DNA of 64,000 nucleotides from contig JALPQD010000089.1 in assembly GCA_023101885.1 (NCBI GenBank), positions 3,705,087 to 3,769,086 on the forward strand, written 5' to 3'. Of this stretch, positions 1-11,139 are shown piece after piece. Both the position numbers and the translations under genes were made by a program. Below the pieces are notes generated by a model. The model did not search any database and had not been told where the DNA came from. It saw only the letters and a program-made list of their open reading frames with translations. Positions within the stretch are counted from its first letter, which is position 1; each line of letters starts with the position of its first letter. The DNA is from Typhlomys cinereus (taxonomy: Eukaryota > Chordata > Mammalia > Rodentia > Platacanthomyidae).

Positions 1-1909
1 GTCTTGAACATATGGTACTGGTTTATATGGTGAATTACATTTATTGATTTGCGTATGTTGAACCAACCTTGTGTGCCTGGGATAAAGCCTACTTGATCCC
101 CGTGGATGATCTTTTTGATAAGTTTTTGAATCTGATTTGCTAAGACTTTGTTGAGAATCTTTGCATCTGTGTTCATCAGAGAGATTGGCCTCTAGTTTTC
201 TTTTTTAAGTGAATCTTTATTAGGTTTTGGGATTAAAACGATATTAGCTTCATAGAAGGAATTTGGTAGTGTTCCTTACTTGCTATTTGATGGAACAGTT
301 GAAGGAGTATTGGTGTTATTAACTCCTTAAATGTCTGGTAGAACTCTGTGCTGGTAGAACTCTGTGCCCAGGACATTTTTTTGTGGGACAATTCAAGATT
401 ACTTCCTCACTTTCCTTATATGTTATAGGACTATTTAAATAATTCACCACTTCCTGATTCAATTTAGGTAAATTGTGTTTACTTAGGAATTCATCCATCT
501 CTTTTGTGTTGTCAAACTTCACAGAGTATAAGTTTTTGAAATATGACGTTATAATTCTCTGGATTTCTTGGGTATCAGTAGTGATAACTCCATTTTCATT
601 TCTAATTTTGTTAATTTGGGCTTTCTGTCTCTTGCTTTTGGTTAATTTAGCTAGGGGTGTATCAATTTTCTTGATTTTTTCAAAATCCAGCTTTATTTTT
701 AACATTTTTTCTTATCTCCGCTCATACAAACTTAATAGGTACACTGGTTCCCTCCCTCCCTCCTCCTCCCCCACCCCTCTGCTTGCCCTCCCCTCACCCC
801 TCCCTCCTCACCCCCAGTGCCTCCCCTCCCTCAAAATCCAGCTTTTTGACTGATTGATTTTCTGTATTGTTTTCCTAATCTCGATATCAGATATTTCTCC
901 CTTTATTTTGCTAATCTCCTCTCTTCTACTGCTTTTAGGATCAGATTGCTCTAGTGTTTCTAAAGTTTTAAGCTGCATTGTTATTTATTTCTGATGTTTC
1001 CATTTTTTTGATGTAGGCAGTAAGAGCTCTGAACTTACCTCTTAGGACAGCTTTCATTGTGTCCCAGAGATTTTGGTAAGTTGTATTTTCATTATTGGTC
1101 GCTTTCAAGAAATCTTGAATATCCTTTGTAATTTCTTCCTGAATCCAGTTCTCATTCAGCATCATATTGCTAAGTTTCCAGGAGTTAGTGTATTTTCTGT
1201 TGCTTGTTGTGTTGTGGATGTCAGGCTTTAGGCTGTGGTGGTCTGTTAAGGTACAAGCTTGAATTTCAACTTTCCTGTATATGTGGAGATTCATTTTGTG
1301 GCCCAATATGTGATCTATTTTGGAGAAAGTTCCGTGTGCTGCTGAGAAAAATGTGTATTCTTTGTTGTGTGGATGAAAAGTTCGATTGTAAGGGTTTGAT
1401 TAAGCTCCAAAGTGTCTCTGTTAAGTTTTTTACCTGTTGATCTATCCCATGTTGAAAGGGCGGTGTTGAAATCCCCAAGAATTATCATTTTGGGATTGAT
1501 TTCTCGCTTTAGACGTTGTAGGGTTTTCTTAATGAATGTGGGGGGGGCCCATATTTGGTGCATATATGTTCAGTATTGTGAAGTCTTCCTGGCGAATTGT
1601 ACCTGTGACTAAAATGTAGTATCCATCTGTGTCTCTCATGATTTTTTTTTTTGGTTTGAAGTCCACTTTGTCCAATAGCATAATGGCTACCCCTGCATGT
1701 TTTCTGGTTTCATTAGCTTGCAGAATTTTTGACCAGCCTTTTATTTTTAGGATGTGTCTATCTTTTGTGGTGAGATGGGTTTCCTGCAGGCAGCAGATTG
1801 ATAGATTGTGATTTTTAATCCAAGTTTGTAATCTATGTCTCTTCATCAGTGAGTTAATTCCATTAACATTTAATGTTATAATGGAAAAACTTTTTTTAAT
1901 TCTGGACAT
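1..1909 (-). pseudogene. L1 ORF2 fragment: endonuclease and start of reverse transcriptase, broken
   Basis: ORF2 encodes the L1 endonuclease/reverse transcriptase that nicks target DNA and copies L1 RNA onto it. The start codon is at 1909 on the minus strand. The first 126 codons (1529-1909) carry the endonuclease N-terminal motifs ITLNVNGIN and QETHLT. The GDFNT motif lies in another frame at 1315-1563, and the SDHH-type region near 968-1306, so at least two frameshifts separate the pieces. The RT-proximal segment is at 319-705 and reads on to position 1. The nested L1 stub at 695-831 splits the region between them. The gene cannot make a full protein. Confidence 0.93.
695..831 (-). mobile_element. 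L1 3'-end stub nested in the L1, with 14-bp target-site duplication
   Basis: The insert reads on the minus strand as the L1 3' terminus: purine-rich tract, then the conserved tail motif tattaagtttgtatgag, then an A-rich end. It is flanked by caaaatccagcttt at 681-694 and again at 832-845. ORF2 homology resumes directly after the second copy. It is therefore a severely 5'-truncated L1 of about 137 bp that landed in the older L1 in the same orientation. Confidence 0.92.
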
Positions 1910-1966
1910 TTATTATGTTTAGTGGTTTTTGTAAGTGTATTGTTTTGCTTTTAGGTTTTGGTGGTA

Positions 1967-3019
1967 TTATACTTCCTTTCTGTTCTCCTGGATACGCCTG
2001 TTTTTTCCTTCAAGCTTGAGTATCATTTCTAGTATTTTTTGAAGGCCTGGTTTGGTGGACATGCATTCCTTCAAGTTATCTTTGTGCTGGAAGATTTTTC
2101 TTTCTCCCTCGATCATGACAGATAGTTTTGCAGGGTAAATCAACTTGGGTTGACATTTTTGCTCATTCTATACTTGAAGTATGTCTCTCCAAGCTCTCCT
2201 TGCTTTTACTGTTTCCATTGAGAAGTCATTTGTTATTTTGATAGGTTTACCTTGAAAAGTGACTTGTTTTTTGTCCCTTGAAGCTCTCAGCACCATTTCT
2301 TTATCTTGAATGTGGAGTGTTTTAACTATTATTTGCTGTGGCGAGTTTCTATTCTGGTCATATGTGTTTGGGGTGTGGAATGCCTCTTGTATATGGATGG
2401 GCCTCTCTTTTTTTAGATGAGGAAAGTTTTCTTTGATGATAGTTTGAAAATTTTCCTCAGGTGTGGTATTTTGGGATTCTTACTCTGGTATTCCATGAAT
2501 ATGGATGTTAGACTTCTTCAGGGTGTCCCATAACTCTTGAGTATCTTTTTGGCTTTAACAACCTCTTCCATTGAGCTGCTTAATACTCCCACTTTGTCTT
2601 CAAGATCTGAAATTCTATTTCCTGCTTCGTTAGTTCTGCTCATAAGACTCTCTGTTGAGTTCTGGGTTGGAGATAGCTCGCCTTTTAGTTCAGTTTTAAA
2701 CTCTGCTTGAGTCTGCTTTAACTGCTCTATGCCTGTTTTTGTTTCTTGAACTGTTTTTCTCAATTCCTCCAAGTGTCTGTTGTGTTCGTCTTCAAAGTGA
2801 TTGATGCGGTTATTTAATTCTTCCCGGATTTCCTCTTTCATAGTATTGAACATGGTAATGATCATGTTTTGAGAGTCGTTATCCTGGGTCAGGCTTTCTT
2901 GGCTATTTTCTGTGGTTTTGTTCTGGTTGGAGTCTATCATTATGGGATTAATTCCTTCAGTGGGAGATTTGTTTTTTTTGAGTTTTGTTTCTCATGGATT
3001 TGTACTTTGACTTGGGCAT
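1967..3019 (-). pseudogene. L1 ORF1, broken
   Basis: ORF1 encodes the RNA-binding, trimer-forming chaperone of the L1 ribonucleoprotein. I place the start at the ATG at 3017-3019, equivalent to the second ATG of the copy at 32501, because the first is ACG here. The stop is at 1967-1969, equivalent to the TAA that ends the other copy's ORF1 region. The best open stretch, 2518-2940 (140 codons), is the coiled-coil region: Glu/Lys/Gln-rich with the phrase ISDLEDKVGVL. Downstream, the RNA-recognition and C-terminal regions are recognisable only in other frames (for example 2035-2300). The protein is not made intact. Confidence 0.9.
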
Positions 3020-3472
3020 TGTCGTTTTAACTCTTAAGACTTTCTTTCAATTTCTGTGCGTTTTTCACTGAACTGAATTATTTGGCCTGGAGCAGCTCCT
3101 GTTCCAGCTGGCTGGTGGGAGCAGCTGGGACCATTGGTCTGCCTGGGGTTTGGGGGTGGGTGGGGAGAGTTTACCTAAGTCAGAGTGAGTCCATGCTGGA
3201 CTGTGAGAGTCCGGGGGGGGGGTGGGGGTAGAGAAAGGGAGGAGGTGGCAGTGGCAGGGCGCTATTTAACCTGGGGAGCTGGGGCGTGGCCCAGGGGGTC
3301 CTCCCCGGCCTGGCAACGCAGGCTCGGGCTGGCTGGTGGGAGGAGCTGGTGCCAGTGGGCTGCCTGGGGTTTGAGGATAGGCAGGAGGAGCTTACCTAGG
3401 TCGTGGTGTGTCCCGGCTGGGGTGTGGGCATCCTGGGCGGGTGGGGAAAGGGACCTGCCACATCCTTAAACT
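3020..3472 (-). promoter_or_regulatory. L1 5'UTR with two tandem promoter units
   Basis: The region upstream of ORF1 contains two copies of a unit of about 221 bp: gcctggggtt recurs at 3141 and 3362, with similar sequence after each. One unit contains gctatttaac at 3261-3270, the complement of a ttaaatagc box also present in the other L1 promoter at 32311. Tandem-unit promoters are known from rodent L1s (mouse A, Tf and Gf families). Many CpG sites have become TG or CA, consistent with age. The units are related in plan to those at 32.1 kb but diverged. Confidence 0.8.
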
Positions 3473-3679
3473 CTAAGTACTTCATCTACAAACGCATCAG
3501 TGAGTTTGTTAGCATCAATTCGACCAAATCCAGCATTTTAAATGGCATTTAAATAATATTTATCATTCCTCCTAGTTGAAGGTAATTTTTTTTTCTTATT
3601 CTCTTTGATAATTAGAATAAATTCACAAATAATGTGAAACTATTTGCTCTACAGAAGTTTATTATGTATCCTTTTGCAC

Positions 3680-3811
3680 ATGTTTAAAGACTAAAGAGCC
3701 AGAAGGACTTGATTTTCAATTAGTTTCACAAACTCTGACAGTTTTGTGCTTTTGGCAGTTGGTTTCTCTGAACCTCAGGGTTCACATCTGTATGATAAAA
3801 ATAATATTACT
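3680..3811 (+). repeat. MIR SINE fragment
   Basis: The stretch reads like the MIR core and 3' half: a tttctctgaacctcag segment, then a tctgtatgataaaaataatatt segment matching the MIR 'ctgtaaaatggggataataata' region. It is strongly decayed. The ID element that follows was inserted at its end. The preceding 3473-3680 is AT-rich with no recognisable content. Confidence 0.6.
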
Positions 3812-3886
3812 AAGGGGTTGTGGATGTAGTACCATAGTACAGCATTTCCCTGGCATGTATAAGGCCCTGGGCTAAATTTCCAGCAA
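3812..3886 (+). mobile_element. ID element (tRNA-Ala/BC1-derived SINE)
   Basis: This is a 75-bp ID-type unit: ggggttgtggatgtagt at the start (decayed A box) and aaggccctgggct followed by a tttccagcaac end (B box region). It runs into an imperfect (CA)n tail. ID elements are rodent-specific SINEs derived from BC1/tRNA-Ala. The copy is several substitutions from the consensus. Confidence 0.8.
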
Positions 3887-3952
3887 CACACACACACACA
3901 CACCCACACACACCCACACCCACACACACCCTCACCCACACCCACCTCACCT
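3886..3952 (+). repeat. (CA)n microsatellite, interrupted
   Basis: About 65 bp of CA dinucleotides with CCA interruptions follow directly after the ID element and probably grew from its tail. Confidence 0.9.
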
Positions 3953-3984
3953 CAATAGATACTGTAAAGACAATTACATAGGTC

Positions 3985-4275
3985 ATGGTTTCATCTGATT
4001 TTGGAAAAGACACCAGATCCTTCCCCAAACCCTTTTCCAATCTCAAGTGCCAATATGCATCCCATTGGCAAGCTTCCAGAAAACACAAATTGGTGAGATT
4101 CTGAGGGTTAGACCCCTCCTTTATATGGCATAAGCTGAGTTTTCTGAGGAAGGAGAGCTCATGAAACTGAGAAATTTGACAGGGTTTTACCCTTTCCGTA
4201 ACAGTTCCCCTAGAGGAGAGCCAGTGCAGAAATAGCTTGTGGGAACAAGACCACCCATGCTCACACCTATGACCA
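3985..4275 (+). repeat. Left arm of an imperfect inverted repeat (unidentified element)
   Basis: This arm pairs with the reverse complement of about 4500-4795. Shared blocks include agtgccaatatgcatcccat (here from about 4047; complement near 4715-4735), ggtgagattctgagggt, and aacaagacca followed by gctcacacct. Similarity runs over about 285 bp with many substitutions and small gaps. The unit is not one I can name; an LTR or MER-type interspersed repeat present as two inverted copies is the simplest reading. Confidence 0.8.
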
Positions 4276-4499
4276 TGTGACCACTGCTACACCAACCTGT
4301 TAAGACAGAGGGAAGACTGTGAGTCAGCTTTCCCTATCTACCTTCATCATCCTAAACACCCAGAATTTTTAGGCACACACGCGAAGTTCCTATTAAAGAA
4401 TGAAGCACATCTCAGAGATTTTTCATTGTGACAGAGGGGATAAAAAGTGAAATTCTGGATAACATAGGCATCTCTCCTACTCGCCAAGAGACTCACTTC

Positions 4500-4795
4500 C
4501 CAGGTGTGAGCCTGACTGGTCTTGTTTCCACTAGTTACTTTGGAACTGACTCTCCTCTGGAAGAATGGTTCCTGAAAGTTGAACCCTTTCAAGTTTCTCA
4601 GCCCCATGAACTTTCCTCTCGCAGAAAACACATAAACTCCATATACGTCATATAAAGGAGGGAATCCACCCTCAGAATCTCACCAGTTTGTATGTTCTTG
4701 AAGTTTGCAATGGGATGCATATTGGCACTTGTGGTTAGAAGAGGTCTTTGAGCCGGTGTCGGTCCAAAATAAGATGAAAGCTTGCCTTTAGTAAT
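4500..4795 (-). repeat. Right arm of the inverted repeat
   Basis: Reverse complement of the unit at 3985-4275. The 4276-4499 spacer shows no self-similarity that I can see. Together the arms could fold into a long imperfect hairpin. No terminal inverted repeats or flanking duplication are evident. Confidence 0.8.
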
Positions 4796-5714
4796 TCTCC
4801 TTTCAGAGCTACTTATGAAGAAGCAGTTTTTACACATGTGAACATGACTCCTAACTGGAGATCTTACAAATATTCAAGAAAGAATATTTCTCCTAGCAGG
4901 GTTGGTGTGTGACATTATGAATTATAGGTGCCCTCAGTACTGGGCTGAGGACTATTTGACATTTCTTGCCTCTTCTTACTGACTACTAATAAATTATCCT
5001 CCTTGCTACTTTAAAGGAGATAGAGTGGCATTAGCTTGACTTGCTGTGTCTGAATAACTTTCAGATTTTCATTCTCTTTCTGAAAGGCTGGTATTTGAGA
5101 TGAAGAGAAGAGAGCTGGTCAGTTTATATTGCAACACAAACAATATTGTGCTTAACACTGGATTAGTTTTAATTCTTGTAATATGAATCCAAACTAGGTT
5201 AGACGATCTTAATCAGGAATAAAACAATCTCCTCTCACTCTAATGAACTTGTCAGCATCATTTCTGAATAGACTTGGAATCTCTTGCAGTCTGGGCCTCA
5301 TCTCATTTATGTCTGAAACCACAGAGTCTAGCACTGTAACTTGCCATTTATTTGGCATTGAAAAAAGTTCCACTTTGAACAAAACTAAAGCAAAACAACA
5401 TAATACTAAATAATCTTATAAAACCCTTTACTGGAGCCATAATCATGCACAATATTTTGGAAAATGTTCTAAAATTTTCATTCTTCCCTGTAATAAGTAT
5501 TCCTGCTTGTCTTGATGGATCCACTATTGAATGGAGGAGGTAGCCCATTAAATCTCTGCCTGGAATTTTCTGGATGTAGAATTTTCCATGACATCCTCAT
5601 ATGTGGTTCCAGCCTGATCTTTCTGGAACCTCTGGAGAAGCCGAAGCTTGCAGTACTGTTCAGCATCCTGTTAGCAAGATGCCTTTTCAGGCATGCCATT
5701 TTTTTCTCCCACAT
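4796..5714. other. No recognisable feature
   Basis: Unique-looking, moderately AT-rich sequence. Short frames on both strands show no family resemblance and no splice-flanked exon structure. Confidence 0.5.
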
Positions 5715-5998
5715 TTTACTTTTTTTCCTAATCATACAAGCTCAATAGGTGCCCCTGTTCTCTGCTTCCCTCCTCTCCTCCCCAGTCATCCCCCCTTGCA
5801 GTCTCCCCTCTTCCCCCTTTCCTTTTACACTCTTCCTCCTTCCCCCTCTTTTAGTGTCTCCCCCTTCCTCCCTTCCAATCCCTGAAACATCCTTATGTGT
5901 GAGGGTTCAGGACTCAGTGGCATTGTCTGGAGCCCCTTCTTGGGGGTCTATTATGACTTTTTAATCTCTTGCCTCTAAGGATCCTACTGCCTGGAGCT
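5715..5998 (-). mobile_element. L1 3' end, 5'-truncated, antisense
   Basis: On the minus strand it ends in the L1 terminal motif (complement of tcatacaagctcaatag) and an A-rich tail. It is preceded by the polypurine tract, seen here as a C/T-rich run at 5755-5880, and 3'UTR sequence with the block complementary to tctaaggatcctactgcct. It is more diverged than the copies at 14.8 and 40.3 kb. No clear target-site duplication was found. Confidence 0.85.
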
Positions 5999-7637
5999 TT
6001 CTCCTCTGTGAGCCAAGGCATGACACTCTTAAAGACGAATTTTCTCCAGTTGTGCTCTCTGGATCTTGCTATATCGATTAAGCAATTAAATTGATAGCCA
6101 GAGACTTACTTGCAATGGTAAGGCAGCCTTTTATTTTAAACATATTGATTTTTGTTTCCTTTCTACTTACTGCCCACTATCATTTATTTTTATGCTTGAT
6201 ATATTAATATCTGTTGGTCCTTCTCTTAAAACTCCATTTGTAATTAGAAAATAATGTAATCTTGATCATATAGATGTAGTCCTTATTGTTTCAGTATACA
6301 TGAGTGGCTTGGCTGTATTAAATTAGATTTTGCTTTTAACATTTGACTTCTCTCCTCTGCAGATGATATGATATGATATAGATATTCTCATATAATACTG
6401 CTAAAGGCAAAAGTATTGATCCTTATCTGTCCCCTAACCAAGAGGAGATTTATTGCTTTGAACAGCAGACTGATGGATACACAGGCTATACGTGTCATCA
6501 AAGATGGCTCACGCTGACCTGGTGGCACCAACAGCATCTCACAGACATTGCTTTCTCCTCATTTCAGGGATGTGATGGTTGGTGTTCCAGAATGTACTCT
6601 TAGCAGTGCAACCTGAAAAGGACCGAAGTGTGGGGTGGTGGTGGCCAGGAGGCAACCCCCGAACAGGCTGTCCTTTAACTTCTGCAGGGCAAGTTTGCAA
6701 AGGGAGCCCGTGTACACATACATCTCAATATTTAAATGCTATAAATTAGATTAGACAGGAAACCTGGCTGGTTTTCCACCTGTCTCTGTAAGCCTTAGAT
6801 CTGGCAAAGGAAAAGTGGAATATGAGCCAGAGCTCAGAACTCGCTGGCAGTGACTAGATCATCTTCAAACCTGGATGAGGTTTGATCTGGCTAAATGCTC
6901 GAAGAGTTGAGGTGGGCAGTTCTCCTCAACATATTATTTTTCCGATTCAGGAATTACAGGAAGTTCTAAGCACATTCCAAACTCTGCCATATGAGCAGAA
7001 GGGAAGGAAGGCTGGTAGGGGAAACCTGATTTGGATGTCCACTTTGGCTGAATTGGGATAGTTCAGTTTAAACAGTTTAAAATGATAGGATACCAATGTG
7101 CAAAGAAATTGCTTTAAGTGAGAACAAAAAGAATTTTTATTTTGACAGCCATGATGCATGCAGCCCTTATGCCTGGGCCTCCAGCTGAAGATAGTTACTT
7201 AACGCGTGTGAACCCCTGAGTCCTGATGCAGCCCTCCCTTGCAGTGGTTCCAGATTAAGATGTCTGGATAACTGGACGGCTGCTGGTGATCCAAAGGCCC
7301 CTTCAAACGTAAGCAGCCACAGGTGGGATGACCTGCCAGGCTTTGGACAGCACGGAGAAGGAGAAAATATTGTTGCTATTGATGGTGATATTGGGATCAA
7401 CAGTAGGAGGTTAGGCACCACACCGAAGGAAACAATCCCTTCATTTTCTTTAGTCTTGCTAAGGCATCTGCTCACATTTCTCTTTAAGTTGAGCAATTCC
7501 TCTCATTCCCCTTGGAACCTCTTTTTCTGCCACATGCACAAGATTTACTGAGAATTTATGATGCAGCAGAGATTACAAGGTACATTATAAGCATTTAATT
7601 TCACAGTAATCATATAAAATAGCCACTGTCTGAGTAC
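5999..7637. other. No recognisable feature
   Basis: Mostly unique-looking sequence. The 109-codon minus-strand frame at 7167-7496 has no recognisable domain and I treat it as chance. Confidence 0.45.
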
Positions 7638-7866
7638 ATAAAATACATAAACCTAGGCATGGGGCAAGGCATGTGTTTCAGTCGTTACTATGCGAATATG
7701 AGGACTTGAGTTCAGTTCCCTGGAGTCTTTGTGAAGGGTCGGGCATCAGAGTGAGCCCAAAAGTCCAGCTCTCGGGAGAATGATACAGGCAGAGCCTTGG
7801 GAACTTGCTTGGCCAACCAGCCTAGCCACATGTTGAGTTGCACATTAAGTAAGTCACTTCTGTCTC
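7638..7866 (+). mobile_element. B4/RSINE1-type composite SINE
   Basis: The first half resembles a tRNA-derived SINE (ggacttgagttcagttccctg, B-box region). The second half resembles a B1 3' half, with ccaaccagcctagcc and a final cttctgtctcaa. A tRNA half fused to a B1-related half is the B4 layout. It is old and decayed. Confidence 0.65.
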
Positions 7867-7983
7867 AATTTATCATAGTTTCTTAACCATGTGGAGCTCT
7901 AAGCTCTAAGTCATAGTAACTGTCTACAGCCTAAATATATTTTCTTTGATTGCTCACACATTTTATGTTATGGTCTTGTTTAT

Positions 7984-8125
7984 GAAAAAAAAAAAAAAAA
8001 AAGAGAACATGAAGGTGGGAGGGGATGTGCTGGTGGGACGTCCAGGGAGAATGGGAAGTGGGAGAGGGTAGATAACATTGGAAAACATATATAAATGTAT
8101 GAAATTTTAAATTAAAAATTATAAT
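7984..8125 (+). repeat. A-run followed by probable old L1 3' end
   Basis: An uninterrupted A-run is followed by a G-rich stretch (ggtgggaggggatgtgctgg, then gggaagtgggagaggg) and an AT-rich tail at 8085-8125. This looks like an L1 3'UTR end of an older (Lx-like) lineage, but no coding part is present. Confidence 0.45.
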
Positions 8126-9373
8126 TTGCTACCTTATTAGGTGAGTGAGACATGGTGGAAAAGGAAGATTCAGACAGTTTTAAGTTTACAGGCTTGTTAA
8201 GTCCACACCCTAGCTGTACATTCTCAGGTGATCACTAACCCGCAGGGACTTACTCATACTTTTCTGCTCAGTGAATGTGGCAGCACCTTTCTGCCTACCT
8301 TACATGATTATACGTTGCTTGAAGATAGCAACAATACTTTCTTTCAGCTGCTTGCGTATTTCAAACAGTACTTACCAGGGCTTATGATGTTGACCTTAGT
8401 GCTTTCCTTGATGAGAAAAGTCTTTGCTTTTTTTATGAATCCCAGGAAAATCTTCAATACTGGGAATACATATGTGCTGACATGGTAAATATTTATCTGA
8501 CTAATTTTGGGGGTGGAAGATGGATCATCTTGTGTATTGAAGGTCAATTATATTAACCCTCAAAATCAACAAATAGAGCAAAGTCAGCATGCCTCTAAGT
8601 CAACATTTCTGATGAGATGACACTATCTTGCATATTTCTAGTTTGTTACCTTGATTTTTTTCCCTGTTAATTTGGTTATTCTCCAAAGAATAACGTTTCT
8701 AGAATCATATTTGCTCAAAAATAAAAGCTCTCTGAATTAATGATATATATTTAAAAGCTAAAGTACATTTGTCAAGTACTTTAATGATTGGATTTGTAGG
8801 TTTTTTTTTTTTTTAAAGACGTGAACTTCATAACTAAAAATCCTATTTAGACAAAGAAGCTCAGCAGCCTCCGAGAAGTCTTGCAAATGAATGTGAATAA
8901 GGAAGAATATTATAAATAAGTCTCCTAATACGTGAATTCTAAAGAGATGGTCACAAAGTGGGAACTATACACTTGTTATTAACAACTGAGGTTAGAAAGG
9001 CATTTTGATTTACATAGCAGGCAGGTTGTAATTTCACTTTCCACTGGGTAGGCGGAAAATGGGCTCTGCTTCATTACATTGCGAGATGAGTGTTTGTGCT
9101 GAATCCCCATCTGAATGGACTAAAGCGAATCACCGAAGGATGAATTGCTGGGTTTCTTTCTAGGAAGATTTCAGCTCATGTGGAGCCCACAGCTGATCCT
9201 TCCTGTGTCTTGCCCTCCTGGTTTATTTCTTCTTTAGAGATTAAATTGTGAGCAGACACAATGGACATTTAGAATTTTCTCATACTACTAAACAAAGTTT
9301 ACTTGCTTAGAGGTTAAAAAAAAAAGCTCTATCAATCTCTAGTCATTTTCTGTTTTTATTTTTTAAAATTATT
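8126..9373. other. No recognisable feature
   Basis: AT-rich sequence without a gene or an identifiable repeat; a T-run lies at about 8801-8814. Confidence 0.45.
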
Positions 9374-9676
9374 ATTTATTCGATTGTGCGTGTATGTGTG
9401 TGTGCGCGCATATGTATGTATGTGTGTGTATGTATGTGTGTGTGTGCAGAACCACGGACGAATTTTCGGGAACCACCATGGACCGCCTCCACCTCCTCCA
9501 CCTCCTCCTTGTTTACTCTGCCCCGGGATTCACAGGCTCCGTCCTAACAGTACTAGAAACGCAGGCGCCCCCGCCCCCGCTTCCGCCCAGCGCCTATACA
9601 TGGGGTCTAGGATCAGAACTCAGGACCTTTTGCCTTCAAGGCTGAGGCTTAACCCCTGAGCCACCTCTCCAGTTCC
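9374..9676 (-). mobile_element. B2-like tRNA-derived SINE with TG/CA tail
   Basis: On the minus strand it begins near 9676 with a ggagaggtggctcaggggtta A-box region and continues through an aggtcctgagttctgatcc B-box region. The body is GC-rich with several CpGs, and the tail is a (CA)n-type run (9387-9446 as TG). The retained CpGs suggest it is among the younger SINE copies here. Confidence 0.85.
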
Positions 9677-9725
9677 TCTAGTAATTTTCTACAAGGGGAA
9701 AATCTAAAGTTTAAAAAACCAAGAT

Positions 9726-9942
9726 GAGGTGTTGGAGAGATGGCTTAGGGGTTAAGATTGTGCTTCACAAGCAGAAGGACTTGAGTTTTGATCCTCGATT
9801 CTTCGTAAAAATGCCCAGTGGAAATGGTAATACCTGAACTTCTGGTCATGGAAGTTGGAGCCTGGGAACCCCAGTAAAAAGAAGGTAGAAGATCCAGGAT
9901 GATTCCAGAAGTTACCCTTGGACCTCCAGAAGCACACAGTGC

Positions 9943-10003
<61 letters not shown>

Positions 10004-10020
10004 TAAAACAGGATGAAATA
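9726..10020 (+). mobile_element. B2-like tRNA-derived SINE with (CA)n tail
   Basis: It starts with ggagagatggcttagggg, then the B-box region gacttgagttttgatcc. The body shares blocks with sister copies: gcctgggaacccc, ccaggatgattccagaag and cagtgccctct. It ends in a pure (CA)n run at about 9949-9997. The body is more decayed than the copy at 16068. Confidence 0.88.
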
Positions 10021-10683
10021 GGTGTGTGTGGGGAGTCAACTTGGATATAGCTACAAATTTTATTTAAATAAATTTATTTAAACTTTATGTAAAATTTAGA
10101 TAATTTGAGAAACACAATCAGGCTAATATCAACCAGAAGGAAGCCATCCAGTTGAGTGCAATGAACTTAAAAGTCAGAAGAAAGTCTGGGTTCATATCCC
10201 AGCTCTACCTCTTACGTAGTGAAGAGACTCACAGAAGCCACCTAAACATCCGAGACAGTTTTATTATGATGAAGAAGAAGGAAATAACAGAATTTTTGCC
10301 AGATCATAGGAACACAGGGTGAATTACTATTGTGAACATGTGTAATTAGGCCTGGGTTTAGTTTAGATGGAGCCAGGATTTGCAGATTTGGGCTGTATTC
10401 TCTCTTGTATATGTAATCAGAAGGTTTGGCTGTAGGTTTCTAAGATGGGCATAGTGGGGGCAAATTGTCTTAGCTTTATGTGGTCTCTTATTAGGCAAAC
10501 TTCATCTTAGGGCATGAGTGGCTATGACGAGAACTGAAGAGATGTGCAGCTCAGAGCTGCACAATGTCACGTTGACTAAACTGTTGTCCAAACAAACCAT
10601 TAGCCTAGACAGATTTAAGTGTGAAAAATAATTCTGTTTAATGGAAGAAGCTGAAAACAATTGTGTCAATGTTTGTAATCTAT
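10021..10683. other. No recognisable feature
   Basis: Unique-looking sequence, no gene signal. Confidence 0.45.
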
Positions 10684-11135
10684 CATAGGCGTTTCAATAA
10701 TATTTTTATTTATTTTGTGGCAATTCGTGTGTGTGTGTGTGTGTGTGTTTGAGCAAATTCATCATCATTCCCTTCTCTTATACCCCTCTGACTCCCAATG
10801 GATGCGTTGTTTTTCCCCAACATGTTTCTTTCTACTTTCATGTTTTTTGAATGAAATTTTTTTGAATGTTTAATGAATTCAATTAGTGTTGCATATACAT
10901 TGGTTTGAGTTATTTATTGGCACATAGTCAACTTCCCAGGGGCTGTACCCCTAAAGAATGGCTCCTCCTTTTTCAGTACCCATTAAGTTCCAATAGCTCC
11001 TATGCTCAGTGTGGGATCTCATAAACCCTCCTCCATCTACCCTGCAAAATGGATGAGCTTGATCTTGTACAGGTCTTGTCTGGGCAACCACATTGCTGCA
11101 AGTTAAACACCTTAAGGTCATCTGAGGTTTGTTGC
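10684..11135 (-). mobile_element. Old (Lx-like) L1 3'UTR, antisense
   Basis: From the T-rich start it passes through a (GT)n tract at 10727-10747 and then blocks I recognise from rodent Lx-type L1 3'UTRs in antisense: ggctgtacccctaaagaatggctcc, and gagcttgatcttgtacaggtc ahead of gcaaccacattgctgcaag. Coding sequence is absent. The assignment is from memory of those motifs. Confidence 0.6.
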
Positions 11136-11139
11136 CTTT

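Larger units (their letters stand above)
1..3472 (-). mobile_element. LINE-1 (L1), 5' portion, antisense; continues beyond left edge
   Basis: Read on the minus strand this is promoter, ORF1, intergenic spacer and the N-terminal part of ORF2, in the order of a LINE-1. It is collinear with the full-length copy at 32106-38404 across ORF1, the endonuclease domain and the start of reverse transcriptase. The window begins inside the reverse transcriptase region, so the 3' half lies to the left. Both ORFs carry scattered frameshifts and stops, and CpG sites in the promoter are largely decayed compared with the other copy, so it is older. It retains two tandem promoter units, showing that it was inserted as a full-length element. 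A later 137-bp L1 stub interrupts ORF2 at 695-831. Confidence 0.95.
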
